A stretch of 19,053 nucleotides of DNA from positions 1-19,053 of the forward strand of contig CAYZOC010000019.1 of NCBI GenBank assembly GCA_964480275.1. Direction: 5' to 3'. Positions 16,131 through 19,053 of the stretch are shown here, in pieces. The notes under the pieces are model-generated. The model was not told the origin of the DNA. It saw only the letters and a list, made by a program, of their open reading frames with translations, and ran no database searches. Positions within the stretch are counted from its first letter, which is position 1, and every line of letters begins with the position of its first letter. The stretch is from DATESG01 sp964480275 (GTDB taxonomy: Bacteria; Bacillota_I; Bacilli_A; RFN20; CAG-826). Position numbers and translations under genes: made by a program.

Positions 16131-17567
16131 ATGAACTGGCAACAACTATTTCAATTAGACTGGAGCAACTTATCCGCGATTGATATTATCAATATCATTA
16201 ATATCGCATTCACTGGTATTTTTACTCTGATGCTTGCTTATAAAGTCGTGTTTATATTTATTGGTTTTCTCCCACCTCGTCACTATAAGAAAAGTGAGGT
16301 TAAGGAAAAAACCTATGCTTTTTTAATTGCCGCAAGAAACGAAGAGTTAGTAATCGATAAACTGCTAGATTCGATAAAAAAACAAGATTACCCAAGTGAG
16401 AAGATTACGATTTTTGTTGTAGCCGATAATTGTAGTGATAAGACCAAACAAATAGCCGAATCATATGGGGCCATTGTTTATGAAAGAAGTGACCCTAAAC
16501 ACGCTCGTAAAGGGTATGCGCTTGAATATCTAACGAACATGATCGATAAAGACTATGGCATTCATCATTTTGATGCATATCTAGTCTTCGATGCCGATAA
16601 TTTATTAAAAAACGATTATGTTAGTCGAATAAACGATGTGTTTATGCAAGGACATAAAATTATTACAAGTTATCGAAATGTTAAGAACTTTGACCATAAC
16701 TCTATTAGTGCCTCCTATGGTATTCATCAACACCGAACACTAAGGACACATAATAACCCACGAACAATGTTAAATTTAGGCTGTGTTGTTACGGGCACGG
16801 GCTTTATGGTTGCTAGTGATGTTCTTGATCAAGATGGCTGGAAGTGGACCTTGCTAAATGAGGACTTAGAATTCACGATTGACGCTGCTAGTCGCGGATA
16901 TCGAGCCGTATACTGTGCAGATGCTATTTTCTTTGATGAGCAACCAACAACATTAAAGGTGATGATGCGCCAACGGTTACGCTGGGCCAAGGGGTTTTTA
17001 CAAGTCTTAGTCAGTAAGCACAATCAATTACTACATAATATTTTCTCAAGTAAACGAAGAACATATATTGATAAGAAGCAATCAACACTTACATACCGCT
17101 TCATGCAATATGATTTATATTGGCACCTTTTCCCTTATGGACTTATTACGTTCTTTTGGAAAATATTATTTTATATTGTACTTGTTAGTGTTACTGCATT
17201 AACGGGCGGAAATGCGATCACGCTGATGACAAATATTGGAATTGACGCGCTAGTATCGCTTGTCCTATTTTGGATTATTGGTATCATTCAAATTCTTCCT
17301 GTTGTTATTCTTGAATGGAAACAAATTTATGCCTATCGCATCTATAAAATACTTTTTATGTTTACATTCCCTCTATTTGATATCGTTAGTATTCCCCTTT
17401 CCTTGATGGCCTTATTTATCCCACCAGAATGGAAGCGAATTGTGCATGAAGATACTCGTACGATTGAAGTCGTAGATGATTTCTTTACAAGCGAAGAAAA
17501 ACGCCGTGAAGCTCGGCGTCTTAGAAGAGCGGAAAGACGAAACAATCGGACCAAAACAAATGGATAA
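16131..17567 (+). CDS. Membrane-bound processive family 2 glycosyltransferase
   Basis: A 478-aa GT2 enzyme of the cellulose/hyaluronan/poly-GlcNAc synthase type. An N-terminal helix (about 20-47) is followed by the catalytic domain: FLIAARNEE (64-72), ADN (98-100), DAD (154-156), ED in LLNEDLEF (244-245) and QRLRW (281-285), which is the set expected of chain-building or multi-spanning GT2s. Three to four C-terminal helices (about 330-440) and a very basic Arg-rich tail follow. TATACT at 16118-16123 lies just before the ATG, and no ribosome site is evident, so this gene may have its own promoter and a leaderless message. It overlaps the next gene by eight bases. The product is unknown; a surface polysaccharide is likely. 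Confidence 0.9.
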   Translation: MNWQQLFQLDWSNLSAIDIINIINIAFTGIFTLMLAYKVVFIFIGFLPPRHYKKSEVKEKTYAFLIAARNEELVIDKLLDSIKKQDYPSEKITIFVVADNCSDKTKQIAESYGAIVYERSDPKHARKGYALEYLTNMIDKDYGIHHFDAYLVFDADNLLKNDYVSRINDVFMQGHKIITSYRNVKNFDHNSISASYGIHQHRTLRTHNNPRTMLNLGCVVTGTGFMVASDVLDQDGWKWTLLNEDLEFTIDAASRGYRAVYCADAIFFDEQPTTLKVMMRQRLRWAKGFLQVLVSKHNQLLHNIFSSKRRTYIDKKQSTLTYRFMQYDLYWHLFPYGLITFFWKILFYIVLVSVTALTGGNAITLMTNIGIDALVSLVLFWIIGIIQILPVVILEWKQIYAYRIYKILFMFTFPLFDIVSIPLSLMALFIPPEWKRIVHEDTRTIEVVDDFFTSEEKRREARRLRRAERRNNRTKTNG

Positions 17568-18507
17568 GTTTCGCTATCTTTTATCACTAAATGAAATATA
17601 TTCGGGGTTTGATCAGCAACAAGACTATCACATCTACCATCTAGTTGATCAACTTAATTTAAGATTTATCGTCCGTAAAGGTGATTTTATTACTGTGCTT
17701 AATGATGAGGGTGAAAAACAAATTTTTAGTCTTTCACACATGTATAACCGCCGGCTGATTCGTCCTGATCAAGGCTTATTTAAAGTTGAATTTCTTGGTC
17801 CGCATAATGATGTAATTCGTCATGATTCAAGTAAGAAGATAAATGATTATGCTGACTTAAAATTAACACTAGAAAAGTATGGCTTTGATGGTTTTTATAC
17901 TTTGATTAGTGTTGAAGAATTATTATTAACTTTGCAAAAGGGTGCTTTTTTATCAAGCGCGAATAAAAAGGGTAATGATTACCTAGCAAGTAAGTTCTTG
18001 CTACAAAAAACAAGTCATCAAGATATACATATTAATTATAAAGATAATATCAATCACTTTGTTCGTCTTCATTATCGGCCTAAAGATGATATGCTTCTAG
18101 CGTTTCATCATGCCTTTAATCGCACAAATAAGGCTAAGGTTCTTGTCCAACTAGATTATGACTTAATCAAAGATGCAAAATTAAAAGTATACCCACTAGC
18201 TAACTGTGGACTTGATCTGATTTATGACCAACATTTTTATCAATTACACTTAAATAAGGATACTTTTAGTGTTTATCACTTTGAAAAGTATGATTTTGTC
18301 GCGATGTTTTCAGCTTATGATAATCATCAACATTCAACGATGGTCCGAACAGCCGAAGTGCTTGTCTTTGATCGCCTACCAACCCAATATATTAAGTGCT
18401 TATATTTTGAAAGTGGCGATGAAGAAAATATCTTCCTTCGACGCCTAGAGGAAGTAGATTTAAAAATAGACATCCCAACAAAAATAGATGCGACAAAGTT
18501 TGATTAA
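17560..18507 (+). CDS. DarT-like (DUF4433) ADP-ribosyltransferase-fold protein with an extra N-terminal domain
   Basis: A 315-aa protein. The ATG at 17560, overlapping the GT2 stop by eight bases, is preferred over an upstream start at 17476, which lies wholly inside GT2. Residues about 108-285 resemble DarT, the toxin that ADP-ribosylates thymidine in single-stranded DNA. GFYTLISVEELLLTLQKGAF matches the entry segment; FVRLHYRPKDDML (167-179) matches the FYFxPRxPML element, but with Lys175 where DarT has Arg; VRTAEVLVFDRLPTQYIK (262-279) matches the AEFLV catalytic segment, giving Glu266 as the candidate catalytic residue. The first 105 residues have no family I recognise. No macrodomain (DarG) antitoxin is nearby. 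It could be a toxin, an orphan, or a non-toxic relative. Fold assignment is by eye. Confidence 0.55.
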   Translation: MDKFRYLLSLNEIYSGFDQQQDYHIYHLVDQLNLRFIVRKGDFITVLNDEGEKQIFSLSHMYNRRLIRPDQGLFKVEFLGPHNDVIRHDSSKKINDYADLKLTLEKYGFDGFYTLISVEELLLTLQKGAFLSSANKKGNDYLASKFLLQKTSHQDIHINYKDNINHFVRLHYRPKDDMLLAFHHAFNRTNKAKVLVQLDYDLIKDAKLKVYPLANCGLDLIYDQHFYQLHLNKDTFSVYHFEKYDFVAMFSAYDNHQHSTMVRTAEVLVFDRLPTQYIKCLYFESGDEENIFLRRLEEVDLKIDIPTKIDATKFD

Positions 18508-18527
18508 CCTGTCGCTTTTTTATTTTT
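18490..18527 (+). terminator. Terminator hairpin shared by two converging genes
   Basis: GCGACA (18490-18495) pairs with TGTCGC (18510-18515), with an inner GTT/AAC pairing and a five-base loop, followed by T6-A-T5 on the plus strand. The stem sits over the last codons of both the plus-strand and minus-strand genes, and their stop codons (sharing TTAA, 18504-18507) lie in the loop region. Reading the other strand, the T-tract is weaker, so termination is probably stronger for the plus-strand cluster. Confidence 0.75.
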
Positions 18528-18989
18528 CTTCAAAAGTCGCAAGATTAAATATATAAAAGCGACACCAATAAAATAGCCAAAAACATCAAGTAGTACATCC
18601 GCAAAAGATGGACCCCGTTCAGGGGCAAGTAATTGGAGAACTTCTGATAGACTAGCAATAAAAACGCCAGCGCTCATGACAATAATAAAAATAGTCGTCT
18701 CCTTATATTTAAGCCAGGCTCTCCCACTTAATAAGCCAAAGATGCCATCAAGCATAAATAGTCCAAAATGGCCGATTGCTTTGCGAATAAAAGTGTGAAG
18801 ATTTGCTGACGCTTGACCATCAAGATTTATGTTAAAAATATTTAGAAAAGCAGTGGTAAAGTCAACAAGCATTGAACTTTGATTGCTACTAACCTCGCCA
18901 CTTGTGCTGGCAAAAAATAGAATCAATCCGCTGAGAAGGATAAATACTACTAAATATACATAATCAATAATGTGGTGTTTACTATTCAT
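18504..18989 (-). CDS. VanZ-family membrane protein
   Basis: A 161-aa integral membrane protein with four predicted helices. Family landmarks are visible: RKAIGHFGLFMLDG (69-82), SLSEVLQL (113-120) and ERGPSFADVLLDVFGYFIG (124-142). VanZ relatives are linked to low-level teicoplanin resistance in one case, but most have no known function, so resistance should not be assumed. It is transcribed against the envelope cluster and shares four bases with its last gene at the stops. The ATG is the only good start, and it lacks a ribosome site. Confidence 0.88.
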   Translation of the reverse strand: MNSKHHIIDYVYLVVFILLSGLILFFASTSGEVSSNQSSMLVDFTTAFLNIFNINLDGQASANLHTFIRKAIGHFGLFMLDGIFGLLSGRAWLKYKETTIFIIVMSAGVFIASLSEVLQLLAPERGPSFADVLLDVFGYFIGVAFIYLILRLLKKNKKATG

Positions 18990-18999
18990 AGATACTTAT

Positions 19000-19005
19000 A
19001 TTATA
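19000..19005 (-). promoter_or_regulatory. Candidate -10 box of the VanZ-family gene
   Basis: On the minus strand a consensus TATAAT lies ten bases before the ATG, with no convincing -35 box. Transcription would begin three to four bases before the start codon, giving an almost leaderless message, in keeping with the absence of a ribosome site. Confidence 0.4.
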
Positions 19006-19053
19006 GCCTTAAATGTTTATTAATAGTTTATAAATCAAGATTCTTATATAATT

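Noticed and set aside
17476..17559. Longer N-terminus for the DarT-like protein
   Set aside because: It would lie entirely inside the GT2 coding region; the ATG at 17560, with an 8-base overlap, matches the style of the other gene junctions.
18504..18989. Calling the VanZ-family gene an antibiotic-resistance determinant
   Set aside because: The family match is good, but no other glycopeptide-resistance genes are present and most VanZ relatives are unrelated to resistance.

Overview
The window is an AT-rich stretch of a low-GC Bacillota-type genome read with the standard bacterial code: every gene ends at TAA, TAG or TGA, and tryptophan is TGG. Lipoproteins with a clean lipobox, GGAGG-type ribosome sites, ATGA gene overlaps, UppP and a VanZ-family protein fit Bacillota. 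The style is reminiscent of the Erysipelotrichia/Mollicutes-related lineages, but the genus cannot be set from sequence alone. A run of exactly 100 N flanked by an identical 55-base overlap shows that this is a draft assembly, probably a metagenome bin.

Region 1 (about 70-12452) is one long co-directional operon for beta-1,4-galactan (pectic galactan or type I arabinogalactan). An AraC-family regulator sits behind a promoter that carries a perfect 11-bp inverted repeat. It is followed by a lipid-anchored GH53 endo-galactanase with Ig-like and carbohydrate-binding modules, a 606-aa cytosolic protein of uncertain function, a small zinc-ribbon protein, an inositol-monophosphatase-family enzyme, a second GH53 without any signal peptide, a MalE/MalF/MalG-type ABC importer, and a surface lipoprotein with an Ig-like and two jelly-roll modules. 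A hairpin terminator closes it. The model is capture and cutting at the surface, import of galacto-oligosaccharides, and further cutting in the cytosol. The transporter ATPase and a beta-galactosidase are not in the window.

The last gene of region 1 is broken in the assembly. Its ribosome site and ATG are out of frame with a perfect lipoprotein signal peptide by one base in homopolymer runs, and the assembly gap falls just after the lipobox. Collapsing the 55-base overlap and removing one base restores a single 457-aa lipoprotein.

Region 2 (12533-18507) is a second co-directional cluster centred on the cell envelope: UppP, a DXD glycosyltransferase, a two-gene ABC-2 type exporter, a membrane-bound processive GT2, and a 315-aa protein whose C-terminal half resembles the DarT (DUF4433) ADP-ribosyltransferase toxin fold. 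No DarG-like macrodomain antitoxin is visible. Region 3 (18504-18989, minus strand) is a VanZ-family membrane protein converging on region 2. The two stop codons share four bases inside a terminator hairpin.
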